Positions 43,383 to 51,823 of a DNA stretch of 63,789 nt are shown in pieces. Both the position numbers and the translations under genes were made by a program. Source of the stretch: Verrucomicrobiota bacterium (GTDB taxonomy: Bacteria; Verrucomicrobiota; Verrucomicrobiia; Opitutales; UBA2995); NCBI GenBank assembly GCA_027622555.1, contig JAQBYJ010000020.1, positions 1 to 63,789 of the forward strand. Reading direction: 5' to 3'. Position 1 is the stretch's first letter. Every line of letters starts with the position of its first letter. The notes under the pieces are model-generated. The model saw only the letters and a program-made list of their open reading frames with translations. It was not told where the DNA came from and did no database searches.

Positions 43383-44945
43383 TTAAGCCGGTCCGGTTCT
43401 GGGCATCGGGATAGGCTCTATGCCTAACTCCGCATCCAGCAATTTGCGGATGAGTTCTGCTTTTAAGGCGACCGCCTCTGGATCGTCCCAAAGATTGTTA
43501 ATTTCCCCCGGGTCTTCTTGAAGATCAAATAGTTCACCATAGTTACGCTTCCAATACACACTTAGCTTGTAACGTTCGTTGATGTAAGTTTTGAGGTGTA
43601 TAGTGTGTGGTTGATGACGGTTCTCAACCAGGACGTGATCCCGAACCGAGCCCACATCTCCCAACCAGCTTGGTAATTGGTTTTCTCCGGTCATGCTGCG
43701 CGGAACATCCAGTCCGCAGGCATTTAGAAAAGTGGGGGCCAAATCTACCAGACTTTGCAGAGATGCGTTTTCAGCATTGGCTGGAATCCTATTCGGCCAG
43801 CTTGCAATAAAAGGAACCTTTACCACGTCTTCGTAGTGAAAAGGACCCTTTGCGTTTAGTCCATGATGACCGTAAAAATGTCCGTGATCAGAGGTGAATA
43901 CAATCAGGGTGTTTTCCGTCAAACCGAGCTCATCCAATTTATCTAGAATCTGACCTATGTATTTATCCATACAACTGATCATTCCGTAATAGATGGCGAT
44001 ATCTTTGGCCAACGATTCTTTATCTTGCAGATGAGAGCAACAGCCATGCATCTCAGCTCCCTCCTCTTCCTTCCAATCTGAAAAATCGGGATTCTCTTCC
44101 TGTGTTTTTCGAAAGTGCTCCGGGTTTTTGTCATGCTCACCGGGTGTAACCTGTGGCACGGTTACATCTGCCGGATTGTACATCTTATCCCAAGGTTCCG
44201 GGATAAGGTAGGGCGGATGTGGATCAAAGAAGCTGGACCAGAGAAAGAAGGGTTCGTCGGCTGCTGCATATTCTTCAAGTAATGCATTCGATCGTTCGGC
44301 AATCCAGGTGTTATAATGATACTCCTCAGGAATAGTCCAGGTGTGTTTCTGTGGCTGTGTTTTTTCGCCCGGATCATTAAAATCAAAATAGGGATTTCCA
44401 TCCTTACCGCCCCAATTATTCTGGAAATGTTTTTTCCAATCCTTGAGTCCTTTATCTTCCATCCAGAGCGCGTAGTGCTGCCCAGCGTGGCACTCGTCCG
44501 CGTGATTACGAGCAAGCTCCACATGGTCGAATCCGTAAAACGGGCCATCATCCTTTTTCCAATACTCTAGATCACGAAGTAACGGGTACGACTCTTTGGA
44601 TGGGTATTCTTCAGTCGTAACCAATTGCTGAAAGTGAGCTTTGCCAACCAGGGCGGTCTTGTACCCATTCTTTGAATAAACTTCACCGACGGTTGTGTGG
44701 TGTTCGGGGAGTTTGGTTCCAAGAGAATACGCTCCGTGCTGACTCGGATACATTCCGGTTATCATGGACGACCGTGTCGGTGTGCAGGTCGGGTTCGGGC
44801 AATAGGCGCGATTGAACAGGGTTCCCCGTTTGGCCAGTCGATCCAGATTGGGTGTTTTTACCTCCGGATTCTGCAGGCCGATAGTGAACCAGTGTTGTTG
44901 ATCAGATGTTATCCAAAGTACGTTCGGGCGTTTCTCTTCGCTCAT
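43383..44945 (-). CDS. Sulfatase without signal peptide (cytosolic), CTPTR motif
   Basis: A 520-aa type I sulfatase starting 'MSEEKRPNVLWITSDQQHWF'; no signal peptide, so it should act in the cytoplasm on imported sulfated sugars. The maturation motif is CTPTR (Cys54), with Thr in place of the usual Ser of CxPSR. 'FTSDHGHFYGHHGLNAKGPF' supplies late metal/sulfate ligands. The neighbouring SSS symporter would import the substrate and the FAH enzyme act later. Length is normal. Confidence 0.9.
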   Translation of the reverse strand: MSEEKRPNVLWITSDQQHWFTIGLQNPEVKTPNLDRLAKRGTLFNRAYCPNPTCTPTRSSMITGMYPSQHGAYSLGTKLPEHHTTVGEVYSKNGYKTALVGKAHFQQLVTTEEYPSKESYPLLRDLEYWKKDDGPFYGFDHVELARNHADECHAGQHYALWMEDKGLKDWKKHFQNNWGGKDGNPYFDFNDPGEKTQPQKHTWTIPEEYHYNTWIAERSNALLEEYAAADEPFFLWSSFFDPHPPYLIPEPWDKMYNPADVTVPQVTPGEHDKNPEHFRKTQEENPDFSDWKEEEGAEMHGCCSHLQDKESLAKDIAIYYGMISCMDKYIGQILDKLDELGLTENTLIVFTSDHGHFYGHHGLNAKGPFHYEDVVKVPFIASWPNRIPANAENASLQSLVDLAPTFLNACGLDVPRSMTGENQLPSWLGDVGSVRDHVLVENRHQPHTIHLKTYINERYKLSVYWKRNYGELFDLQEDPGEINNLWDDPEAVALKAELIRKLLDAELGIEPIPMPRTGPA

Positions 44946-45017
44946 TACTCAGGAGCATGGAAAGAGGGCAGGGGAGGTCAATTACGGAAGAATACGAGGA
45001 CGAAAAATAGGGAAACT

Positions 45018-45042
45018 GTAGGAGCGGCTTTATGCCGCGATT
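45018..45042 (+). repeat. REP-like palindrome, single unit
   Basis: GTAGGAGCGGCTTTATGCCG followed by CGATT, 25 bp identical to 47985-48009. The core AGCGGCTTTATGCCGC folds into a short hairpin. Lies between the sulfatase and the symporter genes. No REP-associated transposase (RAYT) is in the window. Confidence 0.65.
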
Positions 45043-45119
45043 TTTCCTGTATGAGATTGGGAATTGGGGTAAAAAGCAGCTCCCACAATATTAGTCAGAA
45101 GGAACTGTCCGCTCTTGAT

Positions 45120-46718
45120 TTAAAATAACCAATACAATCCGACGAAACCGCAGAGGTAAACGAGAGACCAGAACTTGAAAGAGCCGAGCAATCCAACCCG
45201 TTCCAACGTAGCTGCTTGGTCGTCTTTCTCTTCCTGGGTGGTCTTCATGAATGCCAACTCTTCAGTCTTAGGTGCAGGCCGGAATCGACTGCTAACCAGC
45301 AGAATCGTGATGTAGCTTAGCACCAGAAAGAAATTAACGTGGTAGAAATGGTTGTTCAGAATGATATCAGGACAGTATGGCTTGAGCGAAGGCAGCGTGG
45401 AAATTAAAAGGATTACCGTTCCAATCGTGAAACCTAGTCCCAATGTGACGATAGCGCCGAAGCCATTCACGCGTTTGCTGAATCGACCAATTACATAACA
45501 AACGCCTATGCTCGGCAGGAGGTAACTCGACACTTTGTGCATTAACAGATAAACAAGTCCCAAGTGCTGGATAACCGGAGCTGTGATGATTCCCCAGACC
45601 AAAATGCTTATGGCCGCAATGCGTCCGACCTTCAAGGCTCTTTCTTCGGTGACCTCCTTTTTAAACAGAGGATAGATGTCGATGGCAAAAATGGAGCTTA
45701 ACGACATGATGGATGAGTCCAAGGTCGACATGAGTGCTGCTAGAAAACCTGCCAGCACAATCCCGGAGATTCCGATCGGTAAGATCTGTTGAATCAGTGC
45801 CGGGTAAGCCCGGTCCGGATTGATGCCGGGAATCAGCTTGAAAGCAAGAATGCCGGGGAACACCAAAACGAAAATGGCGATCAGCTTTAGAAAACCTCCT
45901 AACAGCATTCCTAGTTGAGCATTGCGCGTATCTTTGGCCCCCAGTGTTCTTTGAAGTAACTCCTGATTACTGACCGCCCAAAAAAGGCTGATAAAAAATA
46001 CGCCGGTCATGACCCCCGTAAAAGGCATTTGAGGATGGTCCGATGGAAGCATCAATTCAAAGTGATCGGCCGGGACCGTTTCGAGTAAACCACTGACCCC
46101 TCCCACCGCATTCAGGCCAAGAAAAAGAACCAGGAATCCGCCGATAAGAAGCACGATTGATTGAACCAGGTCGGTATAAACCACGGAAGAGAGTCCACCT
46201 ACAATGGCATAGACTCCTACCGCGATTCCCAGGACCAGCGCGCAAAGAAAGATCTTGCTTTCGTCAAATCCAAACAACTGGAGGATGACCAAGCTGCCTG
46301 TGTATAAAATGATCGAGGTCATGAACAATCCGAAGACTGTCATTGTGATGCAATAAATCAGCTTCGAGGACTTGTTATACCGTGTCTCGAGAAATCCCGG
46401 AATGGTAAATATCTTTGTCCGCAAGTAAATGGGTATAAAGAATACCGCCGAGAGCATCAGGCAGATGCCTCCGATCAGCTGTGGATTGGCCGCAGCGATC
46501 CCTATTTCATAAGCCAGTCCCGACTGACCGACAAATTGCACACTGGAAATATTAGTCGCGAACAAAGAGGTCCCGATCAGCATCCAGGAGAAACTCCTTC
46601 CTCCCAGAAAAAATCCCTCGCGGTCTTCATTCGCCCGACGCCCGATCCAAATACCAAATACGAGCACTCCCACCATATAGAAGATGACAATGATTATATC
46701 TATTAATTGTAACGACAT
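45120..46718 (-). CDS. Sodium:solute symporter (SSS/SLC5 family)
   Basis: A 532-aa inner-membrane transporter with about 13 helices. 'GRRANEDREGFFLGGRSFSW', 'LFATNISSVQFVGQSGLAYE' (Na+-site region), 'YNKSSKLIYCI' and 'FLAALMSTLDSSIMSLSSIF' are SSS signatures, of the sugar-transporting (SglT-like) branch. It probably carries the sulfated sugar acid handled by the adjoining sulfatase. Upstream is a degenerate sulfatase gene of the same strand. Confidence 0.93.
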   Translation of the reverse strand: MSLQLIDIIIVIFYMVGVLVFGIWIGRRANEDREGFFLGGRSFSWMLIGTSLFATNISSVQFVGQSGLAYEIGIAAANPQLIGGICLMLSAVFFIPIYLRTKIFTIPGFLETRYNKSSKLIYCITMTVFGLFMTSIILYTGSLVILQLFGFDESKIFLCALVLGIAVGVYAIVGGLSSVVYTDLVQSIVLLIGGFLVLFLGLNAVGGVSGLLETVPADHFELMLPSDHPQMPFTGVMTGVFFISLFWAVSNQELLQRTLGAKDTRNAQLGMLLGGFLKLIAIFVLVFPGILAFKLIPGINPDRAYPALIQQILPIGISGIVLAGFLAALMSTLDSSIMSLSSIFAIDIYPLFKKEVTEERALKVGRIAAISILVWGIITAPVIQHLGLVYLLMHKVSSYLLPSIGVCYVIGRFSKRVNGFGAIVTLGLGFTIGTVILLISTLPSLKPYCPDIILNNHFYHVNFFLVLSYITILLVSSRFRPAPKTEELAFMKTTQEEKDDQAATLERVGLLGSFKFWSLVYLCGFVGLYWLF

Positions 46719-46753
46719 GGGGTAAGTGTTTCTATCAGATAACTTGTTTTGCT

Positions 46754-46828
46754 GTAGGAGACATAAGCGGGTTTATCCCGCGATTGCTCGGGAGTCATGG
46801 AAGGATCGCGGGATAAACCCGCTCCTAC
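46754..46828. repeat. REP-like inverted pair
   Basis: Two REP units face each other: the arms starting GTAGGAG...AGCGGGTTTATCCCGCGAT and ATCGCGGGATAAACCCGCTC...CTAC are reverse complements except for a 5-nt insert (ACATA). The stretch folds into one long stem, possibly acting as a transcript end or nuclease barrier between two convergent-side genes. Confidence 0.7.
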
Positions 46829-46860
46829 AATTTTATTTTCAATATTATTATCCTTCCCAC

Positions 46861-47909
46861 TCAATCCAACGGTCCATCTTCATAATCACTATCGTTCACC
46901 CAAAAGGTCGGCATGCGTTCGCCTTGCATGTAACGCTCATAGAAATTGGCTACCTCAGGGTTCGCACACGGAAATTTTTCAAACATATTCCCATTGCCGA
47001 ACATCCGTGGATCTCCCTGCTCAGTCAGCTCGGCAAAGAGTTGATCGCGCATGGCTTCTTTGCGCGCACGATATCCCGGATCATTGGCCAGGTTGGTGAT
47101 GCAGGCAGGATCGCCGATGTAATGATACATCTGCTCGAATGGGCGCTTACCAAATGCCCAGTCCCAGAAGTGGCGTGTATCGGGGTTCCCGCGACACTTG
47201 AGGATCTCCGTCTTTGTGGGACTGCCATCGCAGTTCAAATAACCGGTTTCGGGATTTCCGGCGGGCCAACGAGCAGGCTCAAAATTTCTCAAATAAAGAA
47301 AATCATCCTTGATGATGCCCCGAATAGGATAACCCTGGTCTTGCGGTCTACCAATGTCGTGACGTTCCTTACCCATTAGGTGGTGGTCGCGATCCGGATT
47401 AATCGTTCCTTCGGCATCGGTATTAAAAAATTCGGTCAAGCTTCTTCCCGTTATCGCCTGCATTCCATGAAAAACGATTTGAAATTGGCGGTGTAGTCGT
47501 TGCTTGATGTACAGCTTGTTGGCGATTTGCAGATGTGCTCGTTGTAGGGCGTGCCGCACAGATTTCGTGGCTTTCCGTCAACCATGCCCGGATCTCCCGG
47601 TGCCCAACCCTTATTGGTTACACCCACGTGGTATCCATGCTCCCCCAGGGTTTCCGCAAAAGTCCTAAACTTGGCCGGGAAATAGGGCATGTGATTACAC
47701 GCTTCCTCCAACTGTTAGGAATTTCGTCCGGTTAAAATGCAGGCCCGCGATGGCGCGCACTTCGCGTTTGGCGTAAACGTATTCTGAAACAAAATACCGT
47801 TTTTTGCTACCCGATCAAATGAAGGGGTATCCACCCAGGGACAGCCGTAGGCACCAAAGTGCATGCCAGCATCATCGGCTATACAAAACAAAATATTAGG
47901 TTGTGGCAT
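46861..47909 (-). pseudogene. Sulfatase pseudogene (heparan N-sulfatase-like)
   Basis: The start is intact ('[20 protein letters not shown]', CAPSR motif with Cys51), but an in-frame TAA after 'LTGRNS' (47715) interrupts it. The same frame goes on ('QLEEACNHMPYFPAKFRTFA', 'GYHVGVTNKGWAPGDPG') to 'DYTANFKS' near 47480, where an internal deletion and frame change join it to the C-terminal part ('[20 protein letters not shown]', '[20 protein letters not shown]'). The catalytic middle (sulfate-binding and barrel part) is lost. No function expected. The style is that of N-sulfoglucosamine sulfohydrolase-like enzymes. Confidence 0.85.
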
Positions 47910-47984
47910 TGGGGTTTAAAAGAAACGGAAGCGGACCAGATTTTTCTTCCTCGGCCAACTGTTTTCTTTGAAGTCTCGAAGATT

Positions 47985-48009
47985 GTAGGAGCGGCTTTAT
48001 GCCGCGATT
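47985..48009 (+). repeat. REP-like palindrome interrupting a nucleotidyltransferase gene
   Basis: Same 25-bp sequence as 45018-45042. Here it directly supplies the last codons and stop of a truncated nucleotidyltransferase frame, so it lies at the break point of that gene. Confidence 0.6.
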
Positions 48010-48107
48010 CGTCTCAATTTCGGTAGTGCATAACCACCAACGAGGATGTACCTAACCTTTTGCTTTTCGAGTAATTCGATGAATTCTAGGAAATGCCTGT
48101 TCAGCAT
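47997..48107 (-). pseudogene. Truncated nucleotidyltransferase (DUF6036-like) gene
   Basis: The frame reads 'MLNRHFLEFIELLEKQKVRY' then 'ILVGGYAL' and ends at once in REP sequence. This is the N-terminus of a minimal nucleotidyltransferase (helix, then Gly-Gly motif); the Asp-x-Asp metal site and all the rest are absent. It overlaps the small gene before it by 56 bp. Confidence 0.7.
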
Positions 48108-48231
48108 ACTTTGGCTCCTCTAATTTGTTGATTACTTGAACTGCCTTTAGGCGTTCTTGAGGACTGGCATTTGCCCAGTATTCGCGGTCATTCCGGTCCT
48201 CATGCAACCCGCGTTTTCGGACGGTAATCAT
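48052..48231 (-). CDS. Small partner of a nucleotidyltransferase (putative antitoxin), 59 aa
   Basis: ATG at 48231 gives 'MITVRKRGLHEDRNDREYWA' followed by 'NASPQERLKAVQVINKLEEP' and 'RIHRITRKAKG'. Proteins of this shape ('NDREYWA...PEERL') commonly precede DUF6036-type nucleotidyltransferases and are thought to be their antitoxin-like partners. The gene is intact while its partner is cut off, so it may be an orphan. Too short for many gene callers. Confidence 0.65.
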   Translation of the reverse strand: MITVRKRGLHEDRNDREYWANASPQERLKAVQVINKLEEPKYAEQAFPRIHRITRKAKG

Positions 48232-48394
48232 CCTGAAATCTTCATCCAGACTGGAGATTCTGGCAATCTAAATCCTGTCGGCTCCTTTCTTTTAAGATCA
48301 CCAATTAAGGACATTATTTCTTTCGATTGTTGCCTTTAGTGCAGGGAAGACTGCCAATGCCTTGGATGAAATCAAACATCCGTTTAGCTAATTC

Positions 48395-49010
48395 ATGACT
48401 TGGCTGTATCTGGCCATATGTTCCGGTCTGTTGCTGTGTGTCTACGATTTGCTTTAAAAGCAGTCGGTTAATGGAAACGCTGTCTTACCTGTACTCTTGT
48501 TTTCCAATCTGGCTGCTGCCCTGGTTTGGGTTCCCTTGCTGGTTTTAGGTCGGCTGAACCCCGAGATGCTTCCGCATCCCCAATTGCTGGTGGGGCCGAT
48601 CACCGCGATGGAGCACGGCCTGCTGTTTCTCAAATCTTGTCTGGTTGGTTCCTCCTGGCTGTTCGCCTATTTTGCAGTGAAGCATCTACCTATCAGCATA
48701 GCGGGTAGCGTGCGGTCCACAGGTCCGGTATTCACTATTGTAGGTGCTCTGATGCTTTTCTCATTCCCAGTTCCATTGGCGGTGGAGCATACCAGCCATC
48801 GGCCTGGCCCTTTTAGTGGCCGACTTTTTCTATTTCAAAGCCATGGCCGACCCGGATGCCATGGTGTCAGTCATTGCCTGCCTTCGGCGGGGAGCCGTTC
48901 TGGTAACCTTTTTTGCCGGGACCTTCCTCTTCAAAGAAAAACTCTTTTTCCGAAAGCTTCCTTGTGTGTTAGGAATCCTAGCCGGCATCCTGATAATTCT
49001 TACGAGCTAG
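48395..49010 (+). pseudogene. EamA/DMT-family transporter pseudogene
   Basis: From ATG 48395 the frame reads 'MTWLYLAICSGLLLCVYDLL' and then TAA (48455). The same frame continues 'NAVLPVLLFSNLAAALVWVP' and 'HLPISIAGSVRSTGPVFTIV'. Near 48775 a deletion and frameshift remove the middle helices, and the end is read in another frame ('VADFFYFKAMADPDAMVSVI', 'LFKEKLFFRKLPCVLGILAG'). About 205 of an expected 290 residues remain. Inactive. Confidence 0.8.
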
Positions 49011-49016
49011 GCGGAC

Positions 49017-49480
49017 CTAAAACCTGAAGGTATTCGACAAAAAGAACTGCTGCTCGTTGGGGATCCGGATCAACGCCACCCGTCCATCAGGATTGATGGT
49101 CACGGGAATATCGTCATTGCCATTCTTTCGGTACAGGTTCCGGGCGTTTAACTGAATACTCCAACCTTCAAACAAGGCGTACTCTTCAGTGCTCAGGCCA
49201 ACTTCCGTTTCAATGATGCCAGCCTGGATGAATACGAGTATCCATTCAGCCTTTACGGCTCCGGTTTCAATTTGTTCCATTTGGCACACTCAGGAAACGA
49301 TTTAGGGCCTCTTGACCGCCGGGACTACGTTGGGAGGATTGCGCACGATCTCAACAGTTTCATAGTTGCCCCGAAAGCGGGTAGGTCCCAGAAAGGAAGA
49401 TTGCTCGTTCTTCAAAAGGACTGAATCCTGGATGGCCAGCCGGTCTTTGATGAGTGTTTGGTTTTAATGAAAACTCTCGG
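49017..49480 (-). pseudogene. Remnant of a TonB-dependent receptor
   Basis: Two islands of similarity survive. One, read on the minus strand near 49310-49470, is plug-domain ('IKDRLAIQDSVLLKNEQSSF', 'LGPTRFRGNYETVEIVRNPP'). The other, 49017-49170, is the end of the barrel ('GWSIQLNARNLYRKNGNDDI', 'IPNEQQFFLSNTFRF') with the terminal Phe. Nearly the whole barrel has been deleted. The same receptor style as the intact gene at 22.8-26.4 kb. Confidence 0.8.
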
Positions 49481-49568
49481 CGGCTCCCAGGTCCTCGAAA
49501 AACTGTCGGCAATGCTGGATTTATTGCAAAAATAGCGAGTTATTTGAGATAAGGTTTTCGATATAACC

Positions 49569-49603
49569 ATTGAATATTCGGTTTGACGAACCGAATATTC
49601 AAT
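49569..49603 (+). promoter_or_regulatory. Perfect 15-bp inverted repeat in front of the DUF4143 ATPase gene
   Basis: ATTGAATATTCGGTT-tgacg-AACCGAATATTCAAT. The arms match perfectly and end 13 bp before the ATG, covering the usual ribosome-binding region and promoter. Either an operator (an AT-rich, long dyad) or an RNA hairpin controlling translation start. Confidence 0.65.
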
Positions 49604-49616
49604 GTAAATTATCACC

Positions 49617-50774
49617 ATGATCATTCGAGAAAAGGCACTGAATTCACTGAGTGGTTTGTTGGAAAGGCACCGAATTGTGGGTTTAATTGGTGCGCGGCAG
49701 GTGGGGAAGACAACGCTGGCAAGAGACTATGTTTCGACTCAATCAAGTCCTGTCCATTTCTTTGATCTGGAGAATCCGGAAGATGAAGCCCGCTTGTCGG
49801 ACCCCATGCTCGCGCTCAAAAACCTGGAAGGACTTGTGGTAATTGATGAGGTGCAGCGGATTCCGAATATTTTCCCCGTACTGCGTGTTCTGGCAGACCG
49901 GAAGCCTAACCCGGCTAAGTTTTTAATTTTGGGCAGCGCATCGCCTGCACTGTTAAAGCAGAGTTCCGAGTCTCTGGCGGGCAGGATCTTTTATAACGAA
50001 CTTGGAGGATTCAGCTTGGATGAAATTGGTTCCAGCAATGGTGAAAAACTATGGTTAAGAGGCGGTATGCCCGAGTCTTTTCTGGCTTCCTCAGAACGAC
50101 AAAGTTTTGAATACCGGTTGGGTTATACGCGCACATTCCTTGAGCAGGATCTTCCCCAACTGGGTATTTCTGTAAGCTCTACAACCATGAGAAGATTCTG
50201 GACCATGTTGGCCCATTATCACGGCCAAACATGGAATGCATCCGAACTTGGCCGGTCATTTGGTGTTGCAGATACCACCGTCCGAACCTATCTGGATCAT
50301 TTAACGTCTGCACTGGTGGTTAGGCAACTGCAGCCTTGGCACGAAAATATCTCCAAACGGCAGGTGAAAGCACCCAAGGTGTATATCGAGGATAGCGGAG
50401 TCTTGCATGCACTTTTGAATCTACCTGAACTGAAGGATTTGGAGTCTCACCCAAAATTGGGCGCATCCTGGGAAGGCTTTGTCCTGAATCAAATCATTCA
50501 TCAGCTGGATGTTCGTTCCGACGAGTGCTACTTCTGGGCTACCTACAGTGGAGCCGAGCTAGACCTGCTTGTAGTTCGTGGCAGCCAACGGCTTGGATTT
50601 GAAATTAAACGCACAAGTGCTCCCAAAATAACGTTATCGATGAGAAGCGCCCTTCAGGATCTAAAATTGACACAGCTCTCCATTATCCATGCAGGCGAGC
50701 ATTCTTTTGATTTGGATGAGAACATTCGAGCTATTGCTTTGGAGAGGTTGCTCAGTGATCTTCAGCCCATTTAA
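49617..50774 (+). CDS. AAA-type ATPase with DUF4143 domain
   Basis: A 385-aa ATPase. Walker A 'GARQVGKT' (25-32), Walker B 'LVVIDEVQ' (Asp77, Glu78), arginine-finger region 'ILGSASPALLKQSSESLAGR', and a C-terminal DUF4143 part with a winged helix ('TWNASELGRSFGVADTTVRT') and a nuclease-like 'AELDLLVVRGSQRLGFEIKR' motif (D...E-x-K). Such proteins are widely distributed, often carried in accessory DNA, and are suspected to act in defence or addiction modules. Single gene after a large dyad. Confidence 0.92.
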   Translation: MIIREKALNSLSGLLERHRIVGLIGARQVGKTTLARDYVSTQSSPVHFFDLENPEDEARLSDPMLALKNLEGLVVIDEVQRIPNIFPVLRVLADRKPNPAKFLILGSASPALLKQSSESLAGRIFYNELGGFSLDEIGSSNGEKLWLRGGMPESFLASSERQSFEYRLGYTRTFLEQDLPQLGISVSSTTMRRFWTMLAHYHGQTWNASELGRSFGVADTTVRTYLDHLTSALVVRQLQPWHENISKRQVKAPKVYIEDSGVLHALLNLPELKDLESHPKLGASWEGFVLNQIIHQLDVRSDECYFWATYSGAELDLLVVRGSQRLGFEIKRTSAPKITLSMRSALQDLKLTQLSIIHAGEHSFDLDENIRAIALERLLSDLQPI

Positions 50775-51362
50775 GTTTATAGTTCCCCGATGCTTGCCTC
50801 GGCCAGTTTCACTAAATCTTAGAAAATTCTCTCACGGAGGTAAAGAGAGTACAAAGTGAATAGTAGGCTTGTTATCTAATAGGTAGGGCCATCGCGCATG
50901 CATCGCTGTAATGTATGAAGACGAGTCGCCGACTACCCCGAACAGAATACCTTATTGCCGCTAAAGAACTCATAATCCTGCTTCTTCGTGCTCCTTGCGA
51001 TCTCTTGCGGCTCAGATGTCTCGCAGATATCCACTGGTGGTCACATTGTTGAGCCTGAGTGAAAGGTGCTTTTTTCAAACCCTGCTTTTCATGTATGCTG
51101 ATGGAAACAAGGGAATCCAGTTTGTGGGTGTTTATTCGCTTTGTGATTCTGGGCCTGATGTTTGCTTGCGCTAATTTATGGGAAGCTAGACTTCCGGCAT
51201 AAAAACCCAGACCAGGTTCTCTGACTTACTGGAGTGCAACTTACATGGCCAAAGAACCGTGATCGGCGTCCCAACAGCCCAGGCATAGAAGATGATGAGA
51301 TCGACGGGTTTTTGGATTCTTTGATTCCACGATACCAGATGTCGACTGGCTCAATTATGATG
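50775..51362. other. Gene-free stretch
   Basis: No gene supported. At 50882-50896 is GGTAGGGCCATCGCG, a 15-mer repeated at 60271-60285 and so part of a dispersed repeat. A 33-codon frame at 51101-51202 ('ILGLMFACANLWEARLPA') resembles a signal peptide left from a decayed exported protein; not called. Confidence 0.45.
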
Positions 51363-51803
51363 TCAATTGGCTCGGAGGCTTTTCAGCAGAGCATGTGTTC
51401 TGTCGAACAGGGCTTTCAAGGCAATTGCAGGTTCTACAAACTCCACATCCTCTACATCCCAGAACGTTATTTTTTCAAGGAATAGTGGAATCCTTTCCTG
51501 GGCCATTGACTGATGTTCCACCAGGCTGGTGGCGATGATCAGGTCTGCTGCATTGAGGAGAGTTTCTGTGACTTGCTTCGGATCCCGATTGTGATTGGTG
51601 GAGTGGACGCGGTATTCCTTGAATGCATCCAGTGCGTAATGAGAAATGGATCCGGGATTTTCATGACGTGTTTCCGGAACTCTTAGCCCTGCCGAATCAG
51701 CACGCCAATTCAGTCCGTGTTTTTGAGCATGGTGATTGAAAACCTCTTCAGCAAATCGACTGCGGTAGTAGTTGCCTGTGCAAATAAAGAGGACCGTTTT
51801 CAT
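51363..51803 (-). CDS. Low-molecular-weight protein tyrosine phosphatase family
   Basis: A 146-aa protein with the LMW-PTP P-loop 'FICTGNYYRSRFAEEVFN' (Cys8-x5-Arg14). The general acid Asp expected late in the protein is probably in 'FWDVEDVEFVEP'. 'DSAGLR' fits the usual second motif. It could act on phosphotyrosine or arginine phosphate, or as an arsenate reductase. 20 bp after the sirtuin gene, in one operon. Confidence 0.83.
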   Translation of the reverse strand: MKTVLFICTGNYYRSRFAEEVFNHHAQKHGLNWRADSAGLRVPETRHENPGSISHYALDAFKEYRVHSTNHNRDPKQVTETLLNAADLIIATSLVEHQSMAQERIPLFLEKITFWDVEDVEFVEPAIALKALFDRTHALLKSLRAN

Positions 51804-51823
51804 AGTAGTGGTTCTTTAAGCGA

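Noticed and set aside
51101-51202. 33-codon gene
   Set aside because: Resembles a signal peptide, but there is no ribosome site or mature part; more likely chance or a remnant.
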